Notes under the pieces: generated by a model
The model's database searches: none
What the model saw: the letters and a program-made list of their open reading frames with translations, nothing else
What the model was told of the DNA's origin: nothing
DNA from: Anthropogastromicrobium sp963626545
GTDB taxonomy: Bacteria > Bacillota > Clostridia > Lachnospirales > Lachnospiraceae
Length of the DNA: 55,460 bases
Direction: 5' to 3'
NCBI GenBank assembly: GCA_963626545.1
Contig: CAVFYJ010000006.1
Location: 1-55,460 of the forward strand
Shown here: positions 32,889 to 42,075 of the stretch, piece after piece
How the letters are laid out: the number at the start of each line of letters is the position of its first letter
Position numbering within the stretch: position 1 is the first letter of the stretch
Made by a program: the position numbers and the translations under genes

Positions 32889-33368
32889 TTACTTATGGTA
32901 CGGCTCATTCTTCTGAATACGAAAGCAACGATAAATCTGCTCCAGCAAAATCACACGCATCATCTGATGAGGAAACGTCAGTGCCGAAAAGCTAAGCTTC
33001 TCATCCGCACGCGCAAGCACCTTTTTACTAAGGCCAAGGGAGCCTCCAATCACAAAAACCAGATGCGACCGACCCGCCACGGTAAGTTTCTCCAAATGTT
33101 TTGAGAGTGCCACGGAATCGTACTGCTTTCCATCAATCGCCAATGCGATGACATATCCATCTTTCGGGCAACGTGCAAGCAGACGATCGCCTTCTTTATC
33201 CTTGATCTGTTCGCACAGCAGATCACTTGCCTGATCTGGTGTCTTCTCATCCTCCACCTCGACAAGCTCAAGCTTCGTGTATAGTCCAAGGCGCTTTGAA
33301 TATTCTGCGATGGCCTGTTTCCAGTAGCTTTCCTTTAATTTTCCAACGGTTAATATCGTAATTTTCAA
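32889..33368 (-). CDS. rlmH: 23S rRNA (pseudouridine-1915-N3)-methyltransferase RlmH
   Basis: 159 residues, the fixed family length. SPOUT-fold methyltransferase acting on helix 69 of 23S rRNA in 70S ribosomes. N-terminal KITILTVGKLKESYWKQAIAEY, SAM-binding knot FVIGGSLGLSKKVL (about residues 104-117) and C-terminal FSALTFPHQMMRVILLEQIYRCFRI...YHK are complete. The start is a TTG at 33368 with AAGG eight nucleotides upstream. Confidence 0.96.
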   Translation of the reverse strand: MKITILTVGKLKESYWKQAIAEYSKRLGLYTKLELVEVEDEKTPDQASDLLCEQIKDKEGDRLLARCPKDGYVIALAIDGKQYDSVALSKHLEKLTVAGRSHLVFVIGGSLGLSKKVLARADEKLSFSALTFPHQMMRVILLEQIYRCFRIQKNEPYHK

Positions 33369-33395
33369 CTTTTGTACCTTTCTTTCTGATTCCTT

Positions 33396-33980
33396 TTATT
33401 CTGCTGCATAACATTCCTTTTGTGTTACAACAAAATTAAGTCGTCTGTCATGTTCCTCACTTGGAATCGCATCACAAATCTGCTCCTCGAATGCATAACC
33501 AATCGTAGCGGCTTTTGGATACAGTTGCAGATAACGGTCATAGTAACCGCCACCGTATCCCATGCGCAGCCCATCCCGTGTGAACGCACATCCCGGCACA
33601 AGAATCAAGCTATTTTCATCTGGCTGAACGATCGGGCACTCCTCCCTGGGCTCTAAAATTCCATATGCGCCTTTTACACAATCATCCAATGATTCAATAC
33701 GGCAAAATACCATTGTGCCATTGCCCTGCTGGTTCTCTGAAAGGAGCACTCTCGGCACTGCAACGCATTTATGTGCAGCAAGCGACTGCTCAAGAACGGG
33801 CATGGTATCTGCCTCACTGCGATATGCCATATAGGCCAAAATCATATTCGCGTTCTGGTATGTCTGCGTAGCAAATAAATTTTTGGCAATCTGCATGGAT
33901 TTTTCCTGCCGATTTGTAATCTCAGAGCGTCGTCTTAATGCAGACTTGCGAAACACTCGCTTCTCTTCTTCTATCGTCAT
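33396..33980 (-). CDS. 5-formyltetrahydrofolate cyclo-ligase
   Basis: 194 residues. It converts 5-formyl-THF to 5,10-methenyl-THF with ATP. Family motif MGYGGGYYDRYL (about residues 146-157) with the preceding LVPGCAFTRDGLR, and N-terminal basic helix EEKRVFRKSALRRRSEI. The ATG at 33980 has AGGAG six nucleotides upstream. The frame is open to 34022, but that part overlaps the oxidoreductase gene. It lies between that gene and rlmH in one minus-strand run. Confidence 0.93.
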   Translation of the reverse strand: MTIEEEKRVFRKSALRRRSEITNRQEKSMQIAKNLFATQTYQNANMILAYMAYRSEADTMPVLEQSLAAHKCVAVPRVLLSENQQGNGTMVFCRIESLDDCVKGAYGILEPREECPIVQPDENSLILVPGCAFTRDGLRMGYGGGYYDRYLQLYPKAATIGYAFEEQICDAIPSEEHDRRLNFVVTQKECYAAE

Positions 33981-33994
33981 ATGAAGCTCCTTCT

Positions 33995-35578
33995 TCACGG
34001 ACAAAAACGCGTCGCAACCCACTCCGCAGCGCGAATGCCATCCATTGCCGCCGACGTGATACCGCCCGCATAGCCTGCGCCCTCACCACACGGATACAGT
34101 CCGCGGACATTGCTCTCACCATTCTCGTCGCGCACCATGCGAAGCGGCGATGAGGTACGGCTCTCTACACCGAGAAGCAATGCATCTTCTCTCGCAAAAC
34201 CATGAATCTTGCGGTCAAATGCTGGAATTGCCTCGCTCAGCGCTTCGGTAAGTGGCTTTGGAAGCACCTGATTTAAGTCAGCGAAGGCATATGCCCCCTT
34301 TGTGCATGGCTTGACATCGCCAAATCCTGTTGAGATGTGCCCATCCTTAAAATCGCCAAAGAGCTGTAGCGGAATTTTGCTGTTTCCTGCGCGGTATGCT
34401 GCCTGCTCAAGACTTCGCTGAAAGGCAACACCGCCCATATAAGATGCGTCTGGGAAATCCTGCGGGGTAACGGTGACAATCAGCGCCGAGTTTGCATTTT
34501 TGCTGTCTCGTGCATGGTAGCTCATTCCGTTTACAGCAAGACCGCCTTTTTCGCTTGAAGCATTGACAACAAAACCGCCCGGGCACATGCAGAAGCTATA
34601 AACACCACGACCATTTGCCGCCTGATGTGTCAGCTTATAGCTAGCTGCACCAAGTGATGGAACATGTGCGGCTCCATATTGGGAAAGGTTGATCATCTCC
34701 TGTGGATGCTCAATACGCACACCGACAGCGAAGGATTTTGGCTCCATGTGAATATGCTTTCCAAGCATTGCGAAGGTGTCGCGTGCGCTATGACCAGTTG
34801 CAAGAACAAGTGTCTCACAAGCAATGTATTCGGTCTGGTTCACCCAAATTCCAGCAAGTGCACCATCTCTTATATCAAGATCGGTCATACAGCTGTCAAA
34901 GTGCACCTCTCCGCCATACTCTAAAATACTCTTTCTCATGCGGACGATTACATCCTTTAATACATCAGTTCCGATATGAGGCTTTTGCTGGTATAAAATT
35001 TCCTCTGGTGCACCGTGCTCAACAAAAATCTCAAGAACCTTGCGATTTCGCATAAACTTGTCCTTAACGAGCGTATTGAGCTTTCCATCGGAAAATGTAC
35101 CTGCGCCGCCCTCTCCGAAGGAAACATTTGTCTTCTCATCTAGCTCTCCTGTATTCCAGAAATGCTCGACCTTCTGGGAACGGCGCTCGACATCGGTTCC
35201 ACGCTCCAAAAGAATCGGACGATACCCATGCTGTGCGAGCAGATAACCACAGAAAAGTCCCGCCGGTCCGGTTCCAATGATGACTGGACGATGCTTTTGC
35301 TGCTGTTCTCCTGCTTTTGGAAACGTATACGTCTGCCCAGAAGCAATCACAATAGACAGATTATGAAGTTTTTTAACAACGGCATGCTCATTGTCCACCT
35401 CTGCCTCAATCAGATAGACAAAGAAAAGCTCTGGCTTTTTTCTTGCATCAATGGACTGGCGCAGAATCTTCCAGCTCTTTAAGTGACTGTTCGAAATTTT
35501 CAGCTGCTTACATATTTTTTCTTCCAGTTGTGCCTTGCTATGACCGCATGGAAGCTTTAATGAATTGATCTGTATCAT
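33995..35578 (-). CDS. FAD-dependent oxidoreductase (COG2509 type)
   Basis: 527 residues. N-terminal ~90-residue domain (INSLKLPCGHSKAQLEEKICKQL...), then a Rossmann FAD site VIIGTGPAGLFCGYLLAQHGYRPILLERG (about residues 97-125), GEGGAGTFSDGKLNT, LVLATGHSARDTFAMLG and a C-terminal RTSSPLRMVRDENGES...LYPCGEGAGYAGGITSAAMDGIRAAE. This matches uncharacterised FAD-dependent dehydrogenases widely found in Clostridia. The substrate is unknown. The ATGATA start overlaps the stop of the BaiN-type gene. Confidence 0.9.
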   Translation of the reverse strand: MIQINSLKLPCGHSKAQLEEKICKQLKISNSHLKSWKILRQSIDARKKPELFFVYLIEAEVDNEHAVVKKLHNLSIVIASGQTYTFPKAGEQQQKHRPVIIGTGPAGLFCGYLLAQHGYRPILLERGTDVERRSQKVEHFWNTGELDEKTNVSFGEGGAGTFSDGKLNTLVKDKFMRNRKVLEIFVEHGAPEEILYQQKPHIGTDVLKDVIVRMRKSILEYGGEVHFDSCMTDLDIRDGALAGIWVNQTEYIACETLVLATGHSARDTFAMLGKHIHMEPKSFAVGVRIEHPQEMINLSQYGAAHVPSLGAASYKLTHQAANGRGVYSFCMCPGGFVVNASSEKGGLAVNGMSYHARDSKNANSALIVTVTPQDFPDASYMGGVAFQRSLEQAAYRAGNSKIPLQLFGDFKDGHISTGFGDVKPCTKGAYAFADLNQVLPKPLTEALSEAIPAFDRKIHGFAREDALLLGVESRTSSPLRMVRDENGESNVRGLYPCGEGAGYAGGITSAAMDGIRAAEWVATRFCP

Positions 35579-36867
35579 CTATTTTTCCCTCTGCTTTTCT
35601 GTACGTTATGACCCTTTGTATATTCTTTGTTCTCTTTTGTATGCGTTTTAATCGTACTCGCCACCGCTTTTCCAGCAAGCGTACCGGTGGCCCATGCCCA
35701 GTGCAAATTATAACCGCCGCAGATTCCGTCCACATCAAGAAGTTCTCCGGTCAGGTATAGTCCTGGCACATTAATACACTCCATCGTTTCTGGATTGATT
35801 TCACGAAGATCAACTCCGCCCGCACACACCTGTGACTGACTAACTGGGTTAGTTCCCGTAATTGTCACGCGATATTCCTTTGCAAGTGCCGCTAAATGTT
35901 CACAATCAGTCGGTCGCATTGGACGGTCAATGGCAATCCTTGCCTTTCGGCAAAGTGCCTGCACGAGTTTCGAGTTCCACAATCCGCACAGCTGTCCCTG
36001 CGCGCTTCGCTCGGTAAACCTTGCACGCGCACGCAACTCTTCTAACAGCTCATCCTTTGTCATGGACGGCATAAAATCAAGCACTGCTTCTGTCTTTTTC
36101 TTCTTTAACAGCGAATAGGCAGCATAACGACTCACCTGAAAAACAGGGATTCCGGAGATTCCATAATCAGTCAGCTGCACCTCTCCTGTATCTGCACTCA
36201 TGCGCTGCCCATCTGAATACAGCGTAACGGTTGCCTGCACACGCACACCGCTCCAAAGCTTTCCCACTGGATCGTTTTCTTGGACAAGTGCCGTCAGTGC
36301 TGGGACAATCGGCTGTATCTTCAAGCCAAGTGTACGACAAAAGCCTTGTGGATCAGTAAGCTTTCCTGCCTTCATTCCTGCAAGACTTCCCGCCGCCAAA
36401 ACTAGCGCATCACTCGCAAAGCGATCGCCTGCTACCGTCACTACTTCGAATCCATCACGCGTTTTTTTGATCTGTTTTGCAGATGAATCGGTATGTATCA
36501 TGACATGCAGTCGCTTGGCTTCCATTAAAAGGCACTCGGCAACCGAAGCCGCCTGTCCGGAAGACGGATATAAATAACCATCGCGCGCGCTCGGCCGAAT
36601 GCCTAGCTCTTTTAAGTAGTCAACTGCTGCCGATGTCGGATACTGCAAAAGCACCTTTTCTGCCTGCTGTAACGACGCACTTCGATAGCAGAAACGCTCC
36701 ATTTTTTCATTCGTGTAGTTGCATTTTCCATTTCCTGTTGCCAGGATTTTTTTTGCCGGGCGATCCTGCGCCTCGAGAATGTGAACTTCACATCCGCCGC
36801 GTGCGGCATAGATCGCCGCCGTCAGACCAGACGCACCCGCTCCAATGACAAGCACCTGTGTTTTCAT
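35575..36867 (-). CDS. HI0933/BaiN-family flavoprotein
   Basis: 430 residues. FAD site VLVIGAGASGLTAAIYAARGG (about residues 5-25), the family signature KKILATGNGKCNYTNE (about 39-54), a middle insert domain, and the C-terminal CAGGVDLREINPETMEC...GLYLTGELLDVDGICGGYNLHWAWATG. Some family members reduce bile-acid intermediates (BaiN), but most are uncharacterised, so that role should not be assumed. AAAGGA lies eight nucleotides before the ATG. It is coupled with the other FAD enzyme downstream, which suggests a shared redox function. Confidence 0.9.
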   Translation of the reverse strand: MKTQVLVIGAGASGLTAAIYAARGGCEVHILEAQDRPAKKILATGNGKCNYTNEKMERFCYRSASLQQAEKVLLQYPTSAAVDYLKELGIRPSARDGYLYPSSGQAASVAECLLMEAKRLHVMIHTDSSAKQIKKTRDGFEVVTVAGDRFASDALVLAAGSLAGMKAGKLTDPQGFCRTLGLKIQPIVPALTALVQENDPVGKLWSGVRVQATVTLYSDGQRMSADTGEVQLTDYGISGIPVFQVSRYAAYSLLKKKKTEAVLDFMPSMTKDELLEELRARARFTERSAQGQLCGLWNSKLVQALCRKARIAIDRPMRPTDCEHLAALAKEYRVTITGTNPVSQSQVCAGGVDLREINPETMECINVPGLYLTGELLDVDGICGGYNLHWAWATGTLAGKAVASTIKTHTKENKEYTKGHNVQKSRGKNR

Positions 36868-36877
36868 CCAAGTTTTC

Positions 36878-36907
36878 CTTTCTTTGTATTATCTTTCTTT
36901 GTATTAT
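36878..36907. repeat. 15-bp perfect tandem duplication before the BaiN-type gene
   Basis: CTTTCTTTGTATTAT occurs twice back to back (36878-36892, 36893-36907). On the minus strand each copy carries ATAATAC and AAAGAAAG. The first transcribed copy overlaps a TATAAT (36909-36904), and the last reaches the ribosome-binding site. Confidence 0.8.
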
Positions 36908-36923
36908 AATGATTCGTGACCAT

Positions 36924-37361
36924 TTAAAACTCGCTTCGTAATACTGACTCTGCGAGACTGTGAATCGTTACATATTTTCGAATCCGAAGCGTATTCCAAT
37001 TCATCTCGATCAGCTCACAGCCAACATAGCCGCGTGCCTTATCGCCATCTTCCTCCATATGAGACGGATCTGACAAAAAGAGACGAAGTTCTTCTTCTTC
37101 CATTCCAGCAAAACGCACATCCCAGTAGGGCGCTACTGAAATTAGCTGTCCAGTATCAACGTTGTACTCCTCCAGAAAAATATCCATCTGTGCAGTCACG
37201 CGCACCGCACTCTCTGACTTTGACGGCAGGCGGATCAGCGTTTCTCTTGTTTCTTTCTTTGCCCACACATTTTGTGCCACCTGCTTTGTCACAAGAAAGC
37301 TTGTCTGCTCAATCGTCAGAAATAATGCCGCAACAGCAAGAAAACGAATTGCATACTTCAC
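36924..37361 (-). CDS. Exported or membrane-anchored protein of unknown function
   Basis: 145 residues. An N-terminal hydrophobic segment (KYAIRFLAVAALFLTIEQ) works as a signal or anchor. The outside part has two alpha/beta-looking halves (QMDIFLEEYNVDTGQLIS... and GYVGCELIEMNWNTLRIRKYV). The layout is loosely like BofC-type sporulation proteins, but I cannot claim homology. The start is a GTG at 37361 with AGGTGG seven nucleotides upstream. The frame to 37388 adds a Cys/Gly-rich stretch before the hydrophobic helix and is less likely. It lies between the spoVB-like gene and the FAD enzymes. Confidence 0.65.
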   Translation of the reverse strand: MKYAIRFLAVAALFLTIEQTSFLVTKQVAQNVWAKKETRETLIRLPSKSESAVRVTAQMDIFLEEYNVDTGQLISVAPYWDVRFAGMEEEELRLFLSDPSHMEEDGDKARGYVGCELIEMNWNTLRIRKYVTIHSLAESVLRSEF

Positions 37362-37484
37362 ACAAGCACCACCTTTCCCGGCACACAATTTGTACCGGTT
37401 CCAATCGTTTTTTCTTATGTAAAGTATGGATTCGTTTTCATCTGATTATTCCTACATACTACATATAATTCATTCTTATCTACT

Positions 37485-39122
37485 TTACAGCAGCTTACAC
37501 TTCTTTGCGATGCGAACAAGCATCTGTCCCTTTGGCAGATCTCTCATGACGCTCTCGGTAAGCAGCTTAATCTTAACAGCAACCGCAAAGTATACAACTA
37601 CTGCTACGACTACTGAGATCAGCATCGGAATTGCCTTTCCTAAGAACTGATGGAGCAGTTGGTAACATCCAAAGCAGACAACACCCATGATTGCTGATGC
37701 CACGATTGGTTTTACAAACAATGTCATCACATCCGGGCGATATTCCAAAAGCTTGCTGATGGAATAGAAATTCAGGATCGTAATCACAAGCGCATAGATC
37801 ACATAGCTGATGATCACGCCGTAGATGCCCATGTTAAAGCCAAGGCAAAGAATCAGCAATACCACAACGTGAACGGCCATCGCAATCAGTGAATGGCAGA
37901 CCGGAAGATTCATCCGGTCGATTCCCTGAAGAATGGAGTTTGTGATCGTGGAGAAGGAGAACGTGATAACCGCCGGGCAAACCACCTGAAGGTAAGTGCT
38001 TGCAGAGCTGGTATCACTTGAGAATAAGGTCTTAATAATCGGATTTGCTAACACAAGCAGACCAACTGCAGACGGAAATGCTAAAAGCGAAATAAAACGA
38101 AGAATCGCATTGACCTTCGACTTTGCTGTCTGCTCATCTCCGAGTGCATAGGCTGCCGTCAGTGTCGGAACAAGTGATACAGCCATCGCAGAGGAGATGG
38201 ATACCGGAATGTGAACTAACAGCAGCGCCTTCGCATTGTAAGCGCCCCACATGCTGTCCTTTACATCCTCCAAGCCCTTAGATGCCATAATGTTGTTAAA
38301 TAAACTTCCATCTACTAACTCGATCAGGTTATACAGCGCAGTACTTAAAATAACTGGCAGCGCGATAGACAACATCAAACGGAAAATATCCTTATATTCC
38401 TGCTGAGTTCCCGTCTTATCACGGCTGATGTTAACTGCCAGAATCTTACGGTATGCCACAAACAAAATAAAACAAAAGATCAACCCGGCAAGCGCACCTG
38501 CACCAGTTCCGATCGCACCACCTGCTGCACCCCATGCATAACCTAAATCAGCAGTACCGTTTGTGACGTCCATTCCATGACCAAAGTCAAACAGAAAATA
38601 GGCAAATACAACGGACATGATTGCATTGATCAAGCCCTCTACGATCTGTGAAACTGCTGTCGGAAGTGTGTTCTGAAGTCCCTGGAAAAATCCACGGAAC
38701 ACACCGAGCAGTGCCATAATCAAAATGGTTGGTGCCATAAAGCGAAGCGCAATCGCTGCTAATTCACTGTGGAAAAATACCCTTGTAAAAAACTGTGCGC
38801 CAACAAGCACGATCAGACCAAATGTGGTACCGATACCGATCGCAAATACAACTGCACAGATGAAGACTCTCTTTACATTGCGCCACTGTCCAAGCTGTGC
38901 CTTTGCGGAAACCATCTTTGACACGGCAAGCGGAAGGCTGTATGACGATAGCAGCAGCAAAATTGTGTAGACGCTGTATGCATACGAGTAAAATCCATTT
39001 CCCTTATCTCCGATGATCGCTGTCATTGGAATACGATAAATCATACCCATGACACGCACCAATATCGACGCAATCGCAAGAATACTTCCCTGCGCGATAA
39101 AATCATTTTTCTTTTTTTCCAT
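37485..39122 (-). CDS. SpoVB/MurJ-like flippase of the MOP superfamily
   Basis: 545 residues with about 14 membrane helices. N-terminal FIAQGSILAIASILVRVMGMIYRIPMTAIIGDKGNGFYSYAYSVY is typical of the SpoVB/YtgP group of polysaccharide-biosynthesis flippases. SpoVB acts in spore cortex synthesis, while YtgP/MurJ moves lipid II in growing cells. The sequence alone does not separate the two roles. The C-terminal part ends in Lys-rich residues. It is downstream of ybeY in the same direction with about 49 bases between. Confidence 0.88.
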   Translation of the reverse strand: MEKKKNDFIAQGSILAIASILVRVMGMIYRIPMTAIIGDKGNGFYSYAYSVYTILLLLSSYSLPLAVSKMVSAKAQLGQWRNVKRVFICAVVFAIGIGTTFGLIVLVGAQFFTRVFFHSELAAIALRFMAPTILIMALLGVFRGFFQGLQNTLPTAVSQIVEGLINAIMSVVFAYFLFDFGHGMDVTNGTADLGYAWGAAGGAIGTGAGALAGLIFCFILFVAYRKILAVNISRDKTGTQQEYKDIFRLMLSIALPVILSTALYNLIELVDGSLFNNIMASKGLEDVKDSMWGAYNAKALLLVHIPVSISSAMAVSLVPTLTAAYALGDEQTAKSKVNAILRFISLLAFPSAVGLLVLANPIIKTLFSSDTSSASTYLQVVCPAVITFSFSTITNSILQGIDRMNLPVCHSLIAMAVHVVVLLILCLGFNMGIYGVIISYVIYALVITILNFYSISKLLEYRPDVMTLFVKPIVASAIMGVVCFGCYQLLHQFLGKAIPMLISVVVAVVVYFAVAVKIKLLTESVMRDLPKGQMLVRIAKKCKLL

Positions 39123-39171
39123 TACAAAATCTTCCCTTTCCTGCCACGATTCCGAGGATTCCCCCTGTGGC

Positions 39172-39669
39172 TTATCTGAGAATTGATAATCCGTTCAATA
39201 TCTCTCTCTGGCGAGCCTCCATCTGCTCGCGTTCTTCCTCTTCCATATGGTCATAACCAAACAGATGTAGCATACTGTGCGCAACCAAAAATCCCAGCTC
39301 GCGCTCTAATGAATGGCCATAGCTTTCGGCCTGCTCATACACCTTGTCCACAGAGATGATGATATCGCCAAGCACCAACTCCCCAGTCTCAAAGTTGAAA
39401 TAATCCTCAGAGGCTTCCTCAAGCGGATCAAAATCCGCCGGCTTGTTGTAGTCCACCATCGGGAAGGACAGCACATCAGTCGGACGGTCAATTCCTCTGT
39501 ACTCTTTGTTGATCGCATGGATTTCTTCATTATTTGTCAAAAGTACATTTACCTCTGCCTCATACGGACATTTTTCATAATCCATGCAGCCCATGACGAC
39601 ACGCTCAATCAACGCCTTGTAGTCAAATGGCAACTCCTTTGAAGCTTCATTCTCAATTGTAATTGTCAT
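39172..39669 (-). CDS. ybeY: Endoribonuclease YbeY (rRNA maturation factor)
   Basis: 165 residues. Zinc-dependent RNase for 16S rRNA 3'-end maturation and ribosome quality control. The metal motif H-x3-H-x5-H is complete as HSMLHLFGYDH (about residues 131-141), and RGIDRPTDVLSFP is the conserved substrate-site segment. The ATG at 39669 has GGAG five nucleotides upstream and lies ten bases after the phoH stop. Upstream in-frame starts overlap phoH and are not needed. Confidence 0.95.
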   Translation of the reverse strand: MTITIENEASKELPFDYKALIERVVMGCMDYEKCPYEAEVNVLLTNNEEIHAINKEYRGIDRPTDVLSFPMVDYNKPADFDPLEEASEDYFNFETGELVLGDIIISVDKVYEQAESYGHSLERELGFLVAHSMLHLFGYDHMEEEEREQMEARQREILNGLSILR

Positions 39670-39679
39670 ACTCTCTCCA

Positions 39680-40717
39680 TCAGCCTCTTGGCTTTCTTGT
39701 TTTTTCCGAGCGCGGTGCATCTGCTTCTTTTGCATGCTCCTGCGCACGCTTTTTGCTGTTTTGTTTGTTCTCGTACTCCTCGTATGCCTTTACGATTTTC
39801 TGAACAAGTGGATGGCGGACAACGTCTCGATTATCCAGATAGACAAATCCGATATCATCCACATTCTTTAAGACCTTGATTGCCACATCCAGACCAGACG
39901 GCGTACCTGCCGGAAGATCCTTCTGTGTCATATCACCGGTGATGATGACCTTTGAGCCGAAACCGATACGGGTCAGAAACATCTTCATCTGAGCCGGTGT
40001 CGTATTCTGCGCCTCATCCAATATGATGTAGGAATTGTCGAGGGTACGTCCTCTCATGTACGCAAGCGGTGCAACTTCAATCAAGCCCTTCTCCTGATTG
40101 TTAAGGAAGCTCTCTGCTCCCATAATCTGGTACAGTGCATCGTACAGTGGACGCAGATAAGGATCAATCTTACTCTGCAAATCACCTGGAAGAAAACCTA
40201 ACTTCTCGCCTGCCTCAATTGCCGGACGGGTCAGAATAATACGGCTGACTTCCTGCTTTTTAAATGCGTCAATTGCCATCGCCATTGCAAGGTAGGTCTT
40301 TCCGGTTCCGGCCGGGCCGACACCAAAGACAATCATCTTATTGCGGATGGCATCCACATACTGCTTCTGTCCAACGGTCTTTGGCTTTACCGGCTTTCCT
40401 GAAATCGTGCGACAGATGATATCATTGTCAATTTCAAGCACCTCATTGCTCTTCTCCGAAAAGGACATCGCAATTGTGTAATCGACATTCTGCTCTGTCA
40501 CCGTGTTTCCTCTGCGTGACAGCTCAAGCAACGTATCTACGACGCTTCGCGCCTTGCCCACTGCCTCTTGTGTTCCAGACAGACGGATCGCATCGCCACG
40601 GTTGACAAACGTCACACCGAACGCACGCTCAATCTTCTTTATATTACAGTCGAACTGTCCAAATACATTCAGCTGATGGGCAGCTGGTATTTCCATAACT
40701 GCTTGCGCAACACTCAT
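39680..40717 (-). CDS. phoH: PhoH family ATPase (PhoL)
   Basis: 345 residues. N-terminal KH-like part (MEIPAAHQLNVFGQFDCNIKKIERAFGV...), then the P-loop ATPase with VFGVGPAGTGKTYLAMAMAI (about 130-149), RPAIEAGEKLGFLPGDLQSKIDPYLRPLYDAL, and Walker B YIILDEAQNTTPAQMKMFLTRIG. It is linked to RNA metabolism and YbeY in many bacteria. A charged Lys/Arg tail of ~25 residues closes it. GAGAGG lies seven nucleotides before the ATG. The yqfC-yqfD-phoH-ybeY order matches Bacillus except that the HD-hydrolase gene between phoH and ybeY is absent. Confidence 0.95.
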   Translation of the reverse strand: MSVAQAVMEIPAAHQLNVFGQFDCNIKKIERAFGVTFVNRGDAIRLSGTQEAVGKARSVVDTLLELSRRGNTVTEQNVDYTIAMSFSEKSNEVLEIDNDIICRTISGKPVKPKTVGQKQYVDAIRNKMIVFGVGPAGTGKTYLAMAMAIDAFKKQEVSRIILTRPAIEAGEKLGFLPGDLQSKIDPYLRPLYDALYQIMGAESFLNNQEKGLIEVAPLAYMRGRTLDNSYIILDEAQNTTPAQMKMFLTRIGFGSKVIITGDMTQKDLPAGTPSGLDVAIKVLKNVDDIGFVYLDNRDVVRHPLVQKIVKAYEEYENKQNSKKRAQEHAKEADAPRSEKTRKPRG

Positions 40718-40737
40718 ACATTAACCTCTCTAACTCG

Positions 40738-42045
40738 CTACTCTTGTTTTTGTGATTCCTGATCAACGGATTTCTCCTGCCCTTGCGCTTCGAGTTCACC
40801 ACTCTCCACTGCATTCTCCTCAAGAAGAAATCGTACCTTCATTCGATACGCATCAGGTTCACTTTCTATTGTAACATTATTTTCAATTATTTCCACCCCT
40901 AATTTTTCTAATTGAACAATAAATTCAAGATATTTTTGATTTGCTTGCTCTTTTAGCTGTTCATCCGTATAGGAAATTTGTGCTGTTTCATAGGAAAGCA
41001 GCCGATATTTTTCTGAGTAAAATGGCAGATAAAAATTGTCGAAGATCTTCCACTGGTGCTGCTCAATATACAGTTCCTGCTGTGACGCATTCAGCTCTTT
41101 TGGCTGCAATTCATTCTCCTGCGGCGCATTCGCTGATCCTGAATTTGAAGTTTCATTTGAATTTGCTCTTACAATTGGCAGACTTCCGGGCAGACAAAAG
41201 CGATGGCCAAACAAAATAATCCCCGGAAGCACGCGCTCGGACGTATAATGCCGAACCATTTGGCTTCGAGGTATTTTCATTTCAACCGTTTCTTCGTAGT
41301 CAATCCACACATCTGCCGAGGCGTTTGTTTGTTCATAGGCGATGATTTCCTGTGAATCATTATAAATCGGGATATAGCCGGACACAAGCACATCACCAAC
41401 CGCCACCTCGTCACCTTTTTTGACGAGCGGTGTACCGCGTCTTGTCACCATTTGCATGATGGTACCACTTTTTGAGGCGCGTATGCTACACGGTGCTTCC
41501 TCCTGCACCTTGACTGTGGCGGTATTATTCTCTTCAATTTCAACAACCAGTCTCGTACCTTCAAGACGTGCCGACACCCATGTAATATCATCAAATTCGT
41601 TTCGCAGCCGTTTTTCAAGCGAATCACACACGACATCAGAAATTCGCATGCCAGGACAAAAGCCTTCCTTCTTGACAAATGAGAGCAGATAGCTGTCTGT
41701 GTAGCGCACATTGCCCGCAAAATCAATGTCCCACACAAACAGTGACATCACATACAGCGCCACAAATGACAATACGCCACATACCAATCCTACACGTCGT
41801 TTTCTTGTCTTCTTCCATAAAAAATAAGGGCCGCGCTTTTCAAGAATATGAATGGAAACGCCTGTCTTTGCCCTCAGGCTGCATAGCCTTTTCATATCTT
41901 TTGCCTTTACACTTGCTTCCATACCGTCTGATGTCCGGCGCACCTGATACAAAATCAGGCCATGAAAGGATGCCATATTGAAAAAGCGCTCTGTCTCAGA
42001 TCCGCTCACGCAGATTCGAATCCGGTTGGTCCATCCAAATTTCAT
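40738..42045 (-). CDS. yqfD: Sporulation protein YqfD
   Basis: 435 residues. Sigma-E-regulated sporulation membrane protein of unknown biochemistry. N-terminal soluble part (GSETERFFNMASFHGLILYQVRR...SLRAKTGVSIHILEKRGPYFLWKK), one central membrane helix (about residues 91-111, VGLVCGVLSFVALYVMSLFVW), then an outside domain with GNVRYTDSYLLSFVKKEGFCPGMR and LEGTRLVVEIEEN, and a C-terminal tail rich in Glu/Gln/Ser. The ATG at 42045 has GGTG six nucleotides upstream; an earlier in-frame ATG at 42060 is poorer. A ~30-residue Asn/Ser/Gln-rich insert lies near residues 290-320. Confidence 0.93.
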   Translation of the reverse strand: MKFGWTNRIRICVSGSETERFFNMASFHGLILYQVRRTSDGMEASVKAKDMKRLCSLRAKTGVSIHILEKRGPYFLWKKTRKRRVGLVCGVLSFVALYVMSLFVWDIDFAGNVRYTDSYLLSFVKKEGFCPGMRISDVVCDSLEKRLRNEFDDITWVSARLEGTRLVVEIEENNTATVKVQEEAPCSIRASKSGTIMQMVTRRGTPLVKKGDEVAVGDVLVSGYIPIYNDSQEIIAYEQTNASADVWIDYEETVEMKIPRSQMVRHYTSERVLPGIILFGHRFCLPGSLPIVRANSNETSNSGSANAPQENELQPKELNASQQELYIEQHQWKIFDNFYLPFYSEKYRLLSYETAQISYTDEQLKEQANQKYLEFIVQLEKLGVEIIENNVTIESEPDAYRMKVRFLLEENAVESGELEAQGQEKSVDQESQKQE

Positions 42046-42075
42046 GCTTTCACCGTCCATTCCATTTCTTCTATC

